Source: an uncultured Bacilli bacterium (GTDB taxonomy: Bacteria > Bacillota_I > Bacilli_A > RF39 > UBA660). Taken from it: DNA of 29,159 bases. The stretch lies in contig CANROR010000008.1 of NCBI GenBank assembly GCA_947632275.1, positions 1 through 29,159 on the forward strand, read 5' to 3'. Positions 13,290 to 20,765 of the stretch are shown piece by piece. The notes under the pieces were generated by a model. The model had not been told where the DNA came from, did no database searches, and saw only the letters and a program-made list of their open reading frames with translations. Position 1 is the stretch's first letter. The number at the start of each line of letters is the position of its first letter. The translations under genes were made by a program, and so were the position numbers.

Positions 13290-14447
13290 ATGGGTAAGTT
13301 ATTATCGCGAATGGATATTCCTTTATTAATCTTAACAATTGTTTATAGTATTTTAGGCCTGATAATGGTTTATTCATCTTCCAGTGTCTCGGCCGTTATT
13401 ACGTATGATGTGGGAACTTATCACTTTTTTATTCGGCAAGCTATTTTTATTGCCGTCGGTTTTTTCATTGGCTTTTTTATTATTTTACATTTTAAAACTT
13501 ATCGATATCCGTTTATTGCATACCTAGCTTTAATTGCGATTCTAGTAATTTTACCGCTTTTATTTGTCAAAGGAAAGATGACTAATAGTGCAACCAGTTG
13601 GTTTGAAATTGGTCCATTTAATTTACAACCTAGTGAATTTGCCAAAAGTATTTTAATTGTTTTCTCGGCCGTTTATTATGCCAAATTACAAAAAAGGAAA
13701 GTTAAAAATATTTATGCTTATTTTATTCCTTTAGGAATTGGGGCCATTATCGCGGGATTAGTATTAATGCAACCCGATTTAGGAAGTGCTGCCATCATTG
13801 GGGGGATTGTCTTTTTAATTTTTCTAGGGGTTCCCGCGGTTCAAAATAATATCTTACGGGTTTTTAAAATCATTGTTGTGGCCGTTGTTTTAGGGGTTGG
13901 CGTTTTACTTTATTCGGGTCAAAGTTTTTTAAATAGCATGCAAATGTCGCGCCTAAACTTTCAAAAACCTTGTACCCGTTATACGGAGGCAACCGGTTAT
14001 CAAGTTTGTAATGGTTTTATTGCCATTAATAATGGGGGCCTATTTGGCGTTGGCTTAGGTAATTCGACCCAAAAATATATGTATCTACCCGAAAGTCATA
14101 CCGACTTTATATTTCCAATTATTGTTGAAGAATTAGGTTTAATCGTCGGTATTTTAATTATTCTAGGTTATGGTTATATGCTTTATCGCATTTTACGCAT
14201 TGCCAAAATGAGTGAAACTTTGCGGGGCAGTATTTTAGCCTATGGCACATTTTGGTATCTTACTTTACATATTTTAATTAATTTATTAGGCGTCTTAGCT
14301 TTAATTCCTTTAACTGGCGTACCGCTTCCTTTACTAAGTTATGGGGGTAGTTTTACGATTAATGCCATTTGTATGTTATTTGTAGTTCAAGAAGTTTGTA
14401 TAGAAAATAAAACTATCAAGACGAAAAGAGAAATAAAAGCATTGTGA
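13290..14447 (+). CDS. ftsW: SEDS peptidoglycan glycosyltransferase, FtsW type
   Basis: A polytopic membrane protein of 385 aa with about ten helices. SEDS proteins polymerise lipid II into glycan strands with a class B PBP partner. Diagnostic segments: IMVYSSSS in helix 1, GPFNLQPSEFAK (about 108-119), MQPDLGSA (about 155-162), the periplasmic loop with GLFGVGLGNS, LPESHTDFIFPIIVEELG (about 268-285) and the closing PLLSYGGS. The loop after helix 7 carries two Cys (KPCTRY and YQVCNG) that may form a disulfide. FtsW, RodA and SpoVE are hard to separate by eye; the LPESHTDFIF and ATGYQ pattern suits FtsW. AAAGGAG (13275-13281) gives the start. It is not in the mraZ cluster, where ftsW often sits, but monocistronic about 5 kb upstream. 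Confidence 0.9.
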   Translation: MGKLLSRMDIPLLILTIVYSILGLIMVYSSSSVSAVITYDVGTYHFFIRQAIFIAVGFFIGFFIILHFKTYRYPFIAYLALIAILVILPLLFVKGKMTNSATSWFEIGPFNLQPSEFAKSILIVFSAVYYAKLQKRKVKNIYAYFIPLGIGAIIAGLVLMQPDLGSAAIIGGIVFLIFLGVPAVQNNILRVFKIIVVAVVLGVGVLLYSGQSFLNSMQMSRLNFQKPCTRYTEATGYQVCNGFIAINNGGLFGVGLGNSTQKYMYLPESHTDFIFPIIVEELGLIVGILIILGYGYMLYRILRIAKMSETLRGSILAYGTFWYLTLHILINLLGVLALIPLTGVPLPLLSYGGSFTINAICMLFVVQEVCIENKTIKTKREIKAL

Positions 14448-14478
14448 TTAAAAAAGTGTCAAAAATAAAAATTTGGGC

Positions 14479-14508
14479 TTGCATAATATATATATATATA
14501 TATATAAT
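14479..14508 (+). promoter_or_regulatory. promoter with an (AT)n spacer, candidate phase-variable switch
   Basis: TTGCAT (14479-14484), an 18-bp spacer made almost wholly of AT dinucleotides, and TATAAT (14503-14508), itself partly formed by the repeat. Gain or loss of one AT unit would change the spacing to 20 or 16 bp and so the promoter strength. Expected start is near 14515. Confidence 0.65.
14486..14506. repeat. AT dinucleotide microsatellite
   Basis: Ten and a half uninterrupted AT units, sitting exactly between the -35 and -10 elements of the surface protein promoter. It is the only simple dinucleotide tract of this length I see in the window. Confidence 0.9.
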
Positions 14509-14533
14509 TATGGGTGAAAGTAGGATTTGACCC

Positions 14534-15943
14534 ATGAAAAGAAAAATAGGAAGTGTAGTATTACTAATAATCATTATAATCAGTGTAATAAGTTTAGTTA
14601 CGTTCAAGGAAAAAGAAAAATTAGAAAGTGTGGAAACTAATTCTAATAAACTTATTAGTATGATGTTTCAGAATGAAGAAGGCAATTATATTGAAAGTAC
14701 GGATATAAATTTTCCTATTAATGAATATGTTTTTAATGCTGAGAAGAGTGGGTGTGAAAATGGAGGAACTTTATCTTGGAATGAAGAAAAACAAAAAATC
14801 CAAGCATCCCTTTTAACCAGTGATAAATGTTATGCTTATTTTGACATGGTATCTTTAGGTAAAATATGTATGGGCAAAAATTTGGCCGAATGTTTTATTC
14901 AAAATTATAAGAAGGATAGTTCTATAATTTATCATAATGGTTCGATAAAATCAGGGGAAAAAATAATGGACGCGGAAGATGAATCTTACCGTTATAGTGG
15001 ACCTTATGATAGGGTTAAAAATTATGTTTGTTTAGATAGTAAAACGAGTGGTGATTGTGAATCCAATGAAGATTTATATCGAATCATTGGTCTATTTAAA
15101 AATAATAGTGGCCAATATGAAGCAAAATTAATTAAAGCTGAAGGAGCGACTACTGTTCAAACAGGTAATAATAGTACAGCACCAGGGGGATCATATATGG
15201 CCGATTATGATTATCTGGCGAGAACTTTTATGGCGTCTCAATACGATATGCGGGTTTCCGCTTATAGGGGATCTAATTTACAAACGGTTGCCTCTTATTA
15301 TTGGAATAGTACAAACGGAACAAGCGCAGAGGTTAATAACACTAATATGTGGAAAGAAAGTAATTTAAATAAAATAAATTTAAATGGTTTTTATTATAAT
15401 TATATAACTGCAAGAGTTCCAAACTTAATAAATAATATTGCTTATCATACGTGGGAAGTTGGGGGAATTACTAATATAAATGAAGAAACTAGTCTCACTG
15501 GTAATGCCAAAGAAGTGTATGAATATGAACTAGGGGAAAATAAAGTTAAAAGTACTGATTGGAATTGTTATATAGACAAGAATGAGACAATACCTTGTGA
15601 TCAAGAAAATGATTTAACTTATGATGCTTACATTGGTTTAATGTATATTAGCGATTATATGTATGGAACTTCGCCAAACAATTGGCAAACTTTATCAACT
15701 TTATATAGTAATGAAGATGTGAAAAATGATAATTGGATGTATGTTGGTTTGCCCGAATGGAGTATTTCGCGTAATGCGGCTTGTGGCACTGGAGGTCGTG
15801 TGACTCAATTTTATGGTCAAACCAATGATAATGTCGATGTTTGGAGCCCATTTTGTGTTCGACCAACTTTTTACCTTACGACGGATGTTATATTAGCCGA
15901 AGGAAAAGGAACTAAAGAAAGCCCTTATCGAATAAACTTTTAG
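14534..15943 (+). CDS. cysteine-rich secreted or membrane-anchored surface protein
   Basis: A 469-aa protein with a basic start (MKRK), one hydrophobic helix (about 6-23) acting as signal or anchor, and an extracellular domain with many Cys (for example SGCENG, SDKCYAYF, GKICMGKNLAEC, NYVCL, WNCYID). The middle holds the segment YRIIGLF, followed by a strand like EAKLIKAEG. The C-terminal third has the pattern IGLMYISDYMYG, then NWMYVGLPEWSISR, then FCVRPTFYLTTDV and a closing GTKESPYRI. I recall this YRIIG ... SDYMYG ... VRPxFYL ... G.GT..NPY arrangement from surface proteins of gut Bacillota, possibly DUF6273-like; the family name is uncertain. There is no sortase motif. AGGA (14522-14525) precedes the ATG by 8 bases. 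The (AT)n promoter suggests on/off or graded expression. Confidence 0.7.
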   Translation: MKRKIGSVVLLIIIIISVISLVTFKEKEKLESVETNSNKLISMMFQNEEGNYIESTDINFPINEYVFNAEKSGCENGGTLSWNEEKQKIQASLLTSDKCYAYFDMVSLGKICMGKNLAECFIQNYKKDSSIIYHNGSIKSGEKIMDAEDESYRYSGPYDRVKNYVCLDSKTSGDCESNEDLYRIIGLFKNNSGQYEAKLIKAEGATTVQTGNNSTAPGGSYMADYDYLARTFMASQYDMRVSAYRGSNLQTVASYYWNSTNGTSAEVNNTNMWKESNLNKINLNGFYYNYITARVPNLINNIAYHTWEVGGITNINEETSLTGNAKEVYEYELGENKVKSTDWNCYIDKNETIPCDQENDLTYDAYIGLMYISDYMYGTSPNNWQTLSTLYSNEDVKNDNWMYVGLPEWSISRNAACGTGGRVTQFYGQTNDNVDVWSPFCVRPTFYLTTDVILAEGKGTKESPYRINF

Positions 15944-15966
15944 TAATTTATAATTAGAAAATATCC

Positions 15967-16010
15967 CCAAGGTTTAAAATCTATGATAGAATAGCCTTGG
16001 TGATTTTTTT
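15967..16010 (+). promoter_or_regulatory. dyad with T-run and overlapping -10 between the surface protein and SDR genes
   Basis: CCAAGG (15967-15972) and CCTTGG (15995-16000) form a 6-bp stem with a 22-base loop that contains a minor TCTA/TAGA hairpin. Seven T (16004-16010) follow, as in a terminator. The loop also holds an extended -10, TGATAGAAT (15984-15992), and the right arm contains the SDR ribosome binding site GGTG. It may be a terminator for the upstream gene, a promoter with an operator, or both. Confidence 0.45.
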
Positions 16011-16733
16011 ATGAAAACAGTTTTAATTACGGGTTCGACGCGCGGCATTGGCTTGGCTACTGCCGAAGTTTTTGCCCAAAATGGCTATAATATTGTCTTA
16101 AATTATTTAAATAATGAAGCTTTAGCTTTAAAAATAGCCCAAGATTTTACTAGGAAATATCAAGTTAAAGTTTTAACTTGTCAATGTAATATTGGCGTTG
16201 AAGATGAAGTAAAAGATATGGTCAAGAAAATCAAGGATACTTTTGGTCAAATTGATTGCTTAGTCAATAACGCGGGAATAGCACTAGATAATGAACTTAC
16301 TTCTAAAAGTAAAGAAGAATTTAATCAAGTTTTAGAAACTAATTTAATTGGGCCTTTTTTAGTGACCAAATATGTCCAACAAATTATGGGAAAAGGTAGT
16401 ATTATTAATGTTTCTAGCAATGGGGCGACAACTAATGGTTATATTGAGGCAATCGACTATGATGCCTCGAAAGCGGGATTAATTGCTTTAACGCATGATT
16501 TTGCCAAAGCCTTGGCACCTAAGATAAGAGTTAATTGTATTTTACCAGGTTGGGTTAAAACTGATATGAATCAAGATTTAAGCGAAAAATTTCAAGAAAC
16601 TCAAAAGAATAAATGTCTACTAAAAAGATTTGCCAAACCTGAAGAAATTGCCCAAGTTATTTACTTTTTAGCCAATGATGTTGCGAGCTTTGTAAATGAT
16701 GCCATAATAAATGTCGATGGAGGTTTAAAATGA
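16011..16733 (+). CDS. short-chain dehydrogenase/reductase, FabG-like
   Basis: A 240-aa SDR with an NAD(P) Rossmann fold: TGSTRGIG (7-14) cofactor loop, NNAG (86-89), catalytic Ser near 135-136 (INVSSNG), Tyr150 and Lys154 (YDASK), and the closing VNVDGG-like segment (INVDGGLK). The Arg after the Gly-rich start (TRGIG) suggests NADPH. FabG (3-oxoacyl-ACP reductase) is the closest familiar relative, but no fatty-acid genes are near, and the substrate is unknown. It overlaps the following YnbB-type PLP enzyme by 4 bases (ATGA), so the two are translated together and may act on related substrates. Confidence 0.85.
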   Translation: MKTVLITGSTRGIGLATAEVFAQNGYNIVLNYLNNEALALKIAQDFTRKYQVKVLTCQCNIGVEDEVKDMVKKIKDTFGQIDCLVNNAGIALDNELTSKSKEEFNQVLETNLIGPFLVTKYVQQIMGKGSIINVSSNGATTNGYIEAIDYDASKAGLIALTHDFAKALAPKIRVNCILPGWVKTDMNQDLSEKFQETQKNKCLLKRFAKPEEIAQVIYFLANDVASFVNDAIINVDGGLK

Positions 16734-17950
16734 TTGATGATTTAGTCAAAGTTGCCGATCAAAAATTAAAACCAATTTTTGCGAAGATAGATGAAATATG
16801 TCTTTTTAATAGTGAAAAAGTTTTAAAAGCTTTTCACGATGAAAAGGTAAGCGAAACGGACTTTTATGGGACAACTGGTTATGGCTATGGGGATATCGGT
16901 CGCGATAAAATAGAACGAATTTATGCACGAATTTTTAAGACCGAAGCTGCTTTAGTCCGAAATCAATTTATCTCGGGAACGCATGCTATAAGTACGGCCC
17001 TTTTTGCTATTTTAAGGCCGGGAGATACTATACTTTCGATAACTGGGAAACCATATGACACTTTAGATGAAGTAATTGGTTTAAAAGAAAATGCTAGTAG
17101 CCTAAAAAGCTTTGGCATAAATTATGAACAAATAGATTTAGTAAATGATGATTTTGATATGGATAAAATTGCTAAAAGGGTTAAAAGAAAAGGTATTAAA
17201 TTAATTGCTATTCAAAGGTCAAAAGGTTATGCTTTAAGAAAAAGCTTAAGTATTGATAAGGTAGCTAATGTTATTAAATTAATTAAAGATATTGATAAAA
17301 ACGTTTGTATTATGGTAGATAATTGTTATTGTGAAATGGTAAGCAAATTTGAACCAACGGAAGTAGGGGCGGATTTATGTGTGGGTTCTCTAATTAAAAA
17401 CTTAGGGGCTGGTATGGCTTCTAATGGCGCTTATATCGTGGGAAAATCGCCATACATTAAATTATGTGGCGAAAGATTAAATATGCCGGGCGAAGGCAAA
17501 GACGTTGGCCCATCGCAAGGTGCTAATCAAGATATTTTAAAAGGCTTGTATTTATCGCCAAGTGTTGTGGCTAGCGCTTTAAAAACCGGGATTTTTGCTA
17601 GCTTTATGTTAGAACGATTGGGTTATGAAGTTACACCAAAGTACGATGAAGAAAGAACAGATATTGTGACCCAAATAACATTTAAAGATCAAGAAAAATT
17701 AATCAAATTTGTGCAAGGAATTCAAATGGGTAGTGCTATTGATGCTTCCTTTTTGCCGGAGGCATCTAGTATGCCTGGTTATGATCGAAAAATTATCATG
17801 GCGAGTGGTTCATTTACGCAAGGATCTTCCATTGAACTTTCTTGTGATGGCCCTTTAGCCGATCCTTATGTCGCTTTTTTACAAGGCTCTTTAACGTATC
17901 CTTACGGCAAATTAGGGGTTATTATAGCCTTGAAAAATTTAGAAAAATAA
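16730..17950 (+). CDS. YnbB-type PLP-dependent enzyme ('methionine gamma-lyase family', aluminium-resistance family)
   Basis: A 406-aa fold-type I PLP enzyme. Recognisable segments are FYGTTGYGYGDIGRD (45-59), the cofactor-site strand VRNQFISGTHAI (76-87), IMVDNCYCE with Asp197, the PLP lysine at SLIKN (Lys223), then GPSQGANQDILKGLYLSPS and the C-terminal SSIELSCDGP and FLQGSLTYPYGKLG. This matches the family represented by B. subtilis YnbB, named for similarity to methionine gamma-lyase and to an aluminium-resistance protein. The reaction is not established for the family. In B. subtilis ynbB lies near glnR/glnA; here it is coupled to an SDR instead. The length is typical. Confidence 0.9.
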   Translation: MIDDLVKVADQKLKPIFAKIDEICLFNSEKVLKAFHDEKVSETDFYGTTGYGYGDIGRDKIERIYARIFKTEAALVRNQFISGTHAISTALFAILRPGDTILSITGKPYDTLDEVIGLKENASSLKSFGINYEQIDLVNDDFDMDKIAKRVKRKGIKLIAIQRSKGYALRKSLSIDKVANVIKLIKDIDKNVCIMVDNCYCEMVSKFEPTEVGADLCVGSLIKNLGAGMASNGAYIVGKSPYIKLCGERLNMPGEGKDVGPSQGANQDILKGLYLSPSVVASALKTGIFASFMLERLGYEVTPKYDEERTDIVTQITFKDQEKLIKFVQGIQMGSAIDASFLPEASSMPGYDRKIIMASGSFTQGSSIELSCDGPLADPYVAFLQGSLTYPYGKLGVIIALKNLEK

Positions 17951-17951
17951 C

Positions 17952-17980
17952 TTGCTAGGGTTCTAAATATATGTTAGAAT
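17952..17980 (+). promoter_or_regulatory. promoter of the 326-aa unknown gene
   Basis: TTGCTA (17952-17957), 17-bp spacer, TAGAAT (17975-17980), with an extended -10 TG at 17972-17973. It starts 2 bases after the upstream stop. Confidence 0.75.
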
Positions 17981-18002
17981 AGTTCACTATAAAGGAGAAA
18001 AT

Positions 18003-18983
18003 ATGAAAGATATTAAAGATTTAAATAATATTAGTGAAATAGTAAATTATTTAAAGAAAAATAATTTAACATTATCAGCTAAAACCTTAAAAATATTAAA
18101 GGAAAATCTTAAAGAAGATATTTTACCAAGAAAATATTATCCTATCTTTAAAGAAAATACCAAAATATGTAATTTATTTTTAAGTAATCCTATTCTTTGG
18201 AATGATCAAGCTTATAATTCAATAAAAATGTTAGCTCATAATTATGATGAAACTACGGTTTTAAAATATATGGCCACAAGTATTTATGAGCCTCAATTTT
18301 TTTGGGATTATTTAAAAGATGATCGCATTCCGAAAATTGATCAAAATAATTATTATAGTTTAATTAGTAAGCAACAAAGCTGTTCGGATATGGATTTGGT
18401 TTATAGAGCATTAACTGATTCGTTTATCCGAAATAGCGAAGAATCACTTGACCAAATTAAGAATATTGATTATAAAAATAATCGAGAAGCTTTAAAAAAT
18501 AAAATAAATATTTTAACTAAAGCTAAACAAGCTAATTTTGCTAAATATCAAGCCTTACTTTTGAACAAATTAACTGGGTTTAATCCTGAAGAAGTAAAAG
18601 TAATTGAAAAGTTTTTGGCAATTTTAGCTCATTATGATAATTTTGCGGTTTTAAATTTAATTATTAATGAAGATACTTTAAAAAAATTATACCCTTTAAT
18701 AGAATGTTTTGGTCAAATTAGGAACGTAGATGAATTTAATATTGTTAATAATTATTTTGTTAGAATAGCATGTTATCTCAATTTGAAAGAAAATATTCGG
18801 ACGGAATTTGATTTGGAATGTTTGGATTATGATGAATATTATATACCTTTAGCCATAACTAAAAGACAACAAATAGCTTTTGCCAAAGGCTATTCTAATT
18901 TATTTTTAATTTTAGAAAAAATGAATCAAGAAGTTAATAAAATTAAAGAAGAAAAATGGGATTTGAGTCGTTTAAAAAAATAA
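18003..18983 (+). CDS. 326-aa helical protein of unknown function
   Basis: I do not recognise this protein. It is soluble, helical and rich in Lys, Leu, Asn and Tyr, with no signal peptide or membrane helix. The N-terminus (DLNNISEIVNYLKKNNL) and several later segments look like short paired helices, as in helical-repeat scaffolds. AAGGAG (17992-17997) and a good promoter give the start. It stands between the SDR-YnbB pair and the mraZ cluster as a monocistron, closed by a terminator. It has the same general character as the unknown at 7551-8645, but I see no shared motif. Confidence 0.78.
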   Translation: MKDIKDLNNISEIVNYLKKNNLTLSAKTLKILKENLKEDILPRKYYPIFKENTKICNLFLSNPILWNDQAYNSIKMLAHNYDETTVLKYMATSIYEPQFFWDYLKDDRIPKIDQNNYYSLISKQQSCSDMDLVYRALTDSFIRNSEESLDQIKNIDYKNNREALKNKINILTKAKQANFAKYQALLLNKLTGFNPEEVKVIEKFLAILAHYDNFAVLNLIINEDTLKKLYPLIECFGQIRNVDEFNIVNNYFVRIACYLNLKENIRTEFDLECLDYDEYYIPLAITKRQQIAFAKGYSNLFLILEKMNQEVNKIKEEKWDLSRLKK

Positions 18984-19005
18984 ATGTCAAATAATGTCAA
19001 AAGAC

Positions 19006-19038
19006 AAAAAGTAAATATTTAGGTATTTACTTTTTTTT
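19006..19038 (+). terminator. intrinsic terminator before mraZ
   Basis: AAAAAGTAAATA (19006-19017), loop TTTAGG, TATTTACTTTTT (19024-19035), then T's to 19038. The mraZ -35 box lies in its right arm. Confidence 0.85.
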
Positions 19039-19054
19039 ATGTCTCTGGTAATAT
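19026..19054 (+). promoter_or_regulatory. mraZ operon promoter embedded in the preceding terminator
   Basis: TTTACT (19026-19031), 17-bp spacer, TAATAT (19049-19054). Transcription would start near 19061, inside the MraZ box array. Confidence 0.65.
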
Positions 19055-19090
19055 AGTGGTAGACAGTGGTTAACTGTGGAAGAAAGTGGG
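19055..19090 (+). promoter_or_regulatory. MraZ box array, four 10-bp-phased GTGG repeats
   Basis: GTGG occurs at 19056, 19066, 19076 and 19086, exactly 10 bp apart, with similar flanks (TAGTGGT, CAGTGGT, CTGTGGA, AAGTGGG). Known MraZ operators are short G-rich repeats at 10-11 bp spacing upstream of mraZ. The array starts at the -10 and covers the expected transcription start, which fits autorepression by blocking RNA polymerase; activation has been described in Mollicutes. Confidence 0.85.
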
Positions 19091-19098
19091 GGATAAAA

Positions 19099-19527
19099 AT
19101 GCTAATAGGCGAATTTCATCATAATATTGATGAAAAAGGTAGATTGGTAATTCCAACGAAATTTCGCGAAGAATTAGGTTCCGAATTTATTATTGCTCGC
19201 GGTATTGAAAAATGCCTTTATGTTTATTCGAATACCGAATGGGAAAAGCTAGTGGCGAAATTAAATACTTTACCATTTACCAAAAAAGACGCCCGGGCAT
19301 TTAGTCGAAGCTTTTTTTCCGGTGCTAGTGTCTGTGAATTCGATAAAAATGGTCGAATCAATATTACCTCCCCATTGATCAAATACGCCGATTTAACTAA
19401 AGAATGTGTTATAATCGGCGTAAATGATCGCTTAGAAATATGGGCTAGCGATAGCTTTGATGCGTTCATGAACAACAATGGTGAAAAACTGGAAGATATC
19501 GCGGAACATTTATTTGAGGAAGGTTAA
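19099..19527 (+). CDS. mraZ: transcriptional regulator MraZ
   Basis: MraZ, 142 aa, with two SpoVT/AbrB-like domains: residues 1-50 (GEFHHNIDEKGRLVIPTKFR) and about 75-120 (SVCEFDKNGRINITSPLIKYA). It binds repeats in front of its own operon and controls division and wall genes. GGGGGAT (19088-19094) lies just before the ATG at 19099. The frame is open to a GTG at 19066, but that would fall within the MraZ boxes and almost at the transcription start. It is the first gene of mraZ-rsmH-ftsL-pbp, 1 base before rsmH. Confidence 0.96.
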   Translation: MLIGEFHHNIDEKGRLVIPTKFREELGSEFIIARGIEKCLYVYSNTEWEKLVAKLNTLPFTKKDARAFSRSFFSGASVCEFDKNGRINITSPLIKYADLTKECVIIGVNDRLEIWASDSFDAFMNNNGEKLEDIAEHLFEEG

Positions 19528-19528
19528 A

Positions 19529-20446
19529 ATGCATTATAGTGTTTTACAAAAAGAAGTGCTAGAAGCTTTAAACATTCAAGAAGCAGGGATTTATGTTGAT
19601 GCTACAGTTGGTTATGCGGGCGATGCTAAAGAAATTTTAAAAAGAATAAAAAGGGGTTTCTTATTCGCCTTCGATGCTGATGTAAACGCGGTAAACTATT
19701 CTAACGAAGTACTAGCTGCTATTGGCTCAAATTATCAGATCTTTAATACCAATTATGCCAATTTAAAAGAAAAACTTGAAGGAAAAGGAATTAAAGAAAT
19801 TGATGGCATTGTTTTTGATTTAGGGTTATCATCCCCCCAAATAGATGATGCTTCCAGAGGTTTTTCCTTTATGAAAGATGCACCTTTAGATATGCGAATG
19901 AGTCAAACAGGAATGAGCGCTTACGATGTAGTAAACAATTATACTTTAGCCAATTTAATCGAAATCTTCTTTACTTATGGGGAAGAAGCAATGTCAAGAA
20001 AAATCGCGGGCTTAATTGTGAAAAAACGGGAAAATCAAAAAATTGCCACAACCTTGGAACTAGTGGAAGTGATTAAAGAAGCCGTAGGTAGTAATTATTT
20101 TTATAAACATCATCCCGAACGCAAAATTTTTCAAGCGATTAGAATTGAAGTAAATCAAGAACTTGAAGCTTTAAAAAAAGCTTTGCCCGATGCCATCAAG
20201 ATGCTCAAAAAAGGTGGTCGAATTGTTGTAATTACTTTCCATTCTTTGGAAGATCGGATTGTAAAACGGGTGTTTAAAGAATTTAGTGAAGTTGATGAAA
20301 TGGTTAAAGGTTTACCAAAGATACCGCAAGAATATCAACCATTATTAAAAATAGTTAATAAAAAAGCGATTCTGCCTAGTCAAGCAGAATTAAAAGAAAA
20401 TACAAGAAGCAATAGCGCGAAAATGCGTGTTGCGGAAAGGATCTAA
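19529..20446 (+). CDS. rsmH: 16S rRNA (cytosine-1402-N4) methyltransferase RsmH
   Basis: RsmH (MraW), 305 aa, methylates C1402 in the ribosomal decoding centre using S-adenosylmethionine. Family segments are HYSVLQKEVLEAL at the start, VDATVGYAGDA (23-33; commonly DGTxGxGGHS), FAFDAD (47-52), DGIVFDLGLSSPQID (92-106), RGFSFMKDAPLDMRM, HPERKIFQAIRIEVNQEL and FHSLEDRIVKRVF, ending NSAKMRVAERI. Motif I departs somewhat from the usual Gly/His-rich form. GAGGAAGG (19516-19523) sits 5 bases before the ATG; an in-frame earlier start at 19478 would run deep into mraZ and is not needed. Confidence 0.95.
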   Translation: MHYSVLQKEVLEALNIQEAGIYVDATVGYAGDAKEILKRIKRGFLFAFDADVNAVNYSNEVLAAIGSNYQIFNTNYANLKEKLEGKGIKEIDGIVFDLGLSSPQIDDASRGFSFMKDAPLDMRMSQTGMSAYDVVNNYTLANLIEIFFTYGEEAMSRKIAGLIVKKRENQKIATTLELVEVIKEAVGSNYFYKHHPERKIFQAIRIEVNQELEALKKALPDAIKMLKKGGRIVVITFHSLEDRIVKRVFKEFSEVDEMVKGLPKIPQEYQPLLKIVNKKAILPSQAELKENTRSNSAKMRVAERI

Positions 20447-20447
20447 A

Positions 20448-20750
20448 ATGAAAGCTACTAAAAAACATAAAAAATATAAATTTTTAAAAGGGGAAAAGCC
20501 CATGTATGCTTTAATTGCCATTTTATTGTTGCTTGTTCCTATTTTTAACGTTTTTACTTCGGCGATATTAAGTGAAACTAATACCCAAGTAGAAAGACTA
20601 AGAAATAAAATATCCGAACAAAGTTTAACTAATGAAGGTTTAAGCATGCAAGTAGATGAGCTTTCAAGTTTAGAAAGTATTCAAAGAGTTGTCGATGAAT
20701 ACAATTTGTCTTATAATAATAGTAACATCAAAACAGTTGATGAAAAGTAG
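20448..20750 (+). CDS. ftsL: FtsL-like division protein
   Basis: A 100-aa bitopic protein: basic cytoplasmic head (MKATKKHKKYKFLKGEK), one membrane helix (about 20-42) and an extracellular coiled coil of about 45 residues (from ETNTQVERLRNKI), ending in a short polar tail. This plan and the position between rsmH and the division PBP identify FtsL, which with DivIC/FtsB links the Z-ring to septal wall synthesis; sequence conservation in FtsL is always low. AAAGGAT (20437-20443) overlaps the rsmH stop, and the start lies 1 base after it. Confidence 0.85.
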   Translation: MKATKKHKKYKFLKGEKPMYALIAILLLLVPIFNVFTSAILSETNTQVERLRNKISEQSLTNEGLSMQVDELSSLESIQRVVDEYNLSYNNSNIKTVDEK

Positions 20751-20765
20751 AGGAGAAAAGAAAAA

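Noticed and set aside
14510..14535. ATGGGT/ACCCAT hairpin that could hide the surface protein start codon
   Set aside because: Transcription from the (AT)n promoter should start near 14515, removing most of the left arm; the hairpin would exist only in longer read-through RNA.
18984..19000. Two ATGTCAA direct repeats 10 bp apart as a regulator site
   Set aside because: They lie between a stop codon and a terminator, far upstream of the mraZ start, and TGTCAA is common by chance in AT-rich sequence (it is also a reversed -35).
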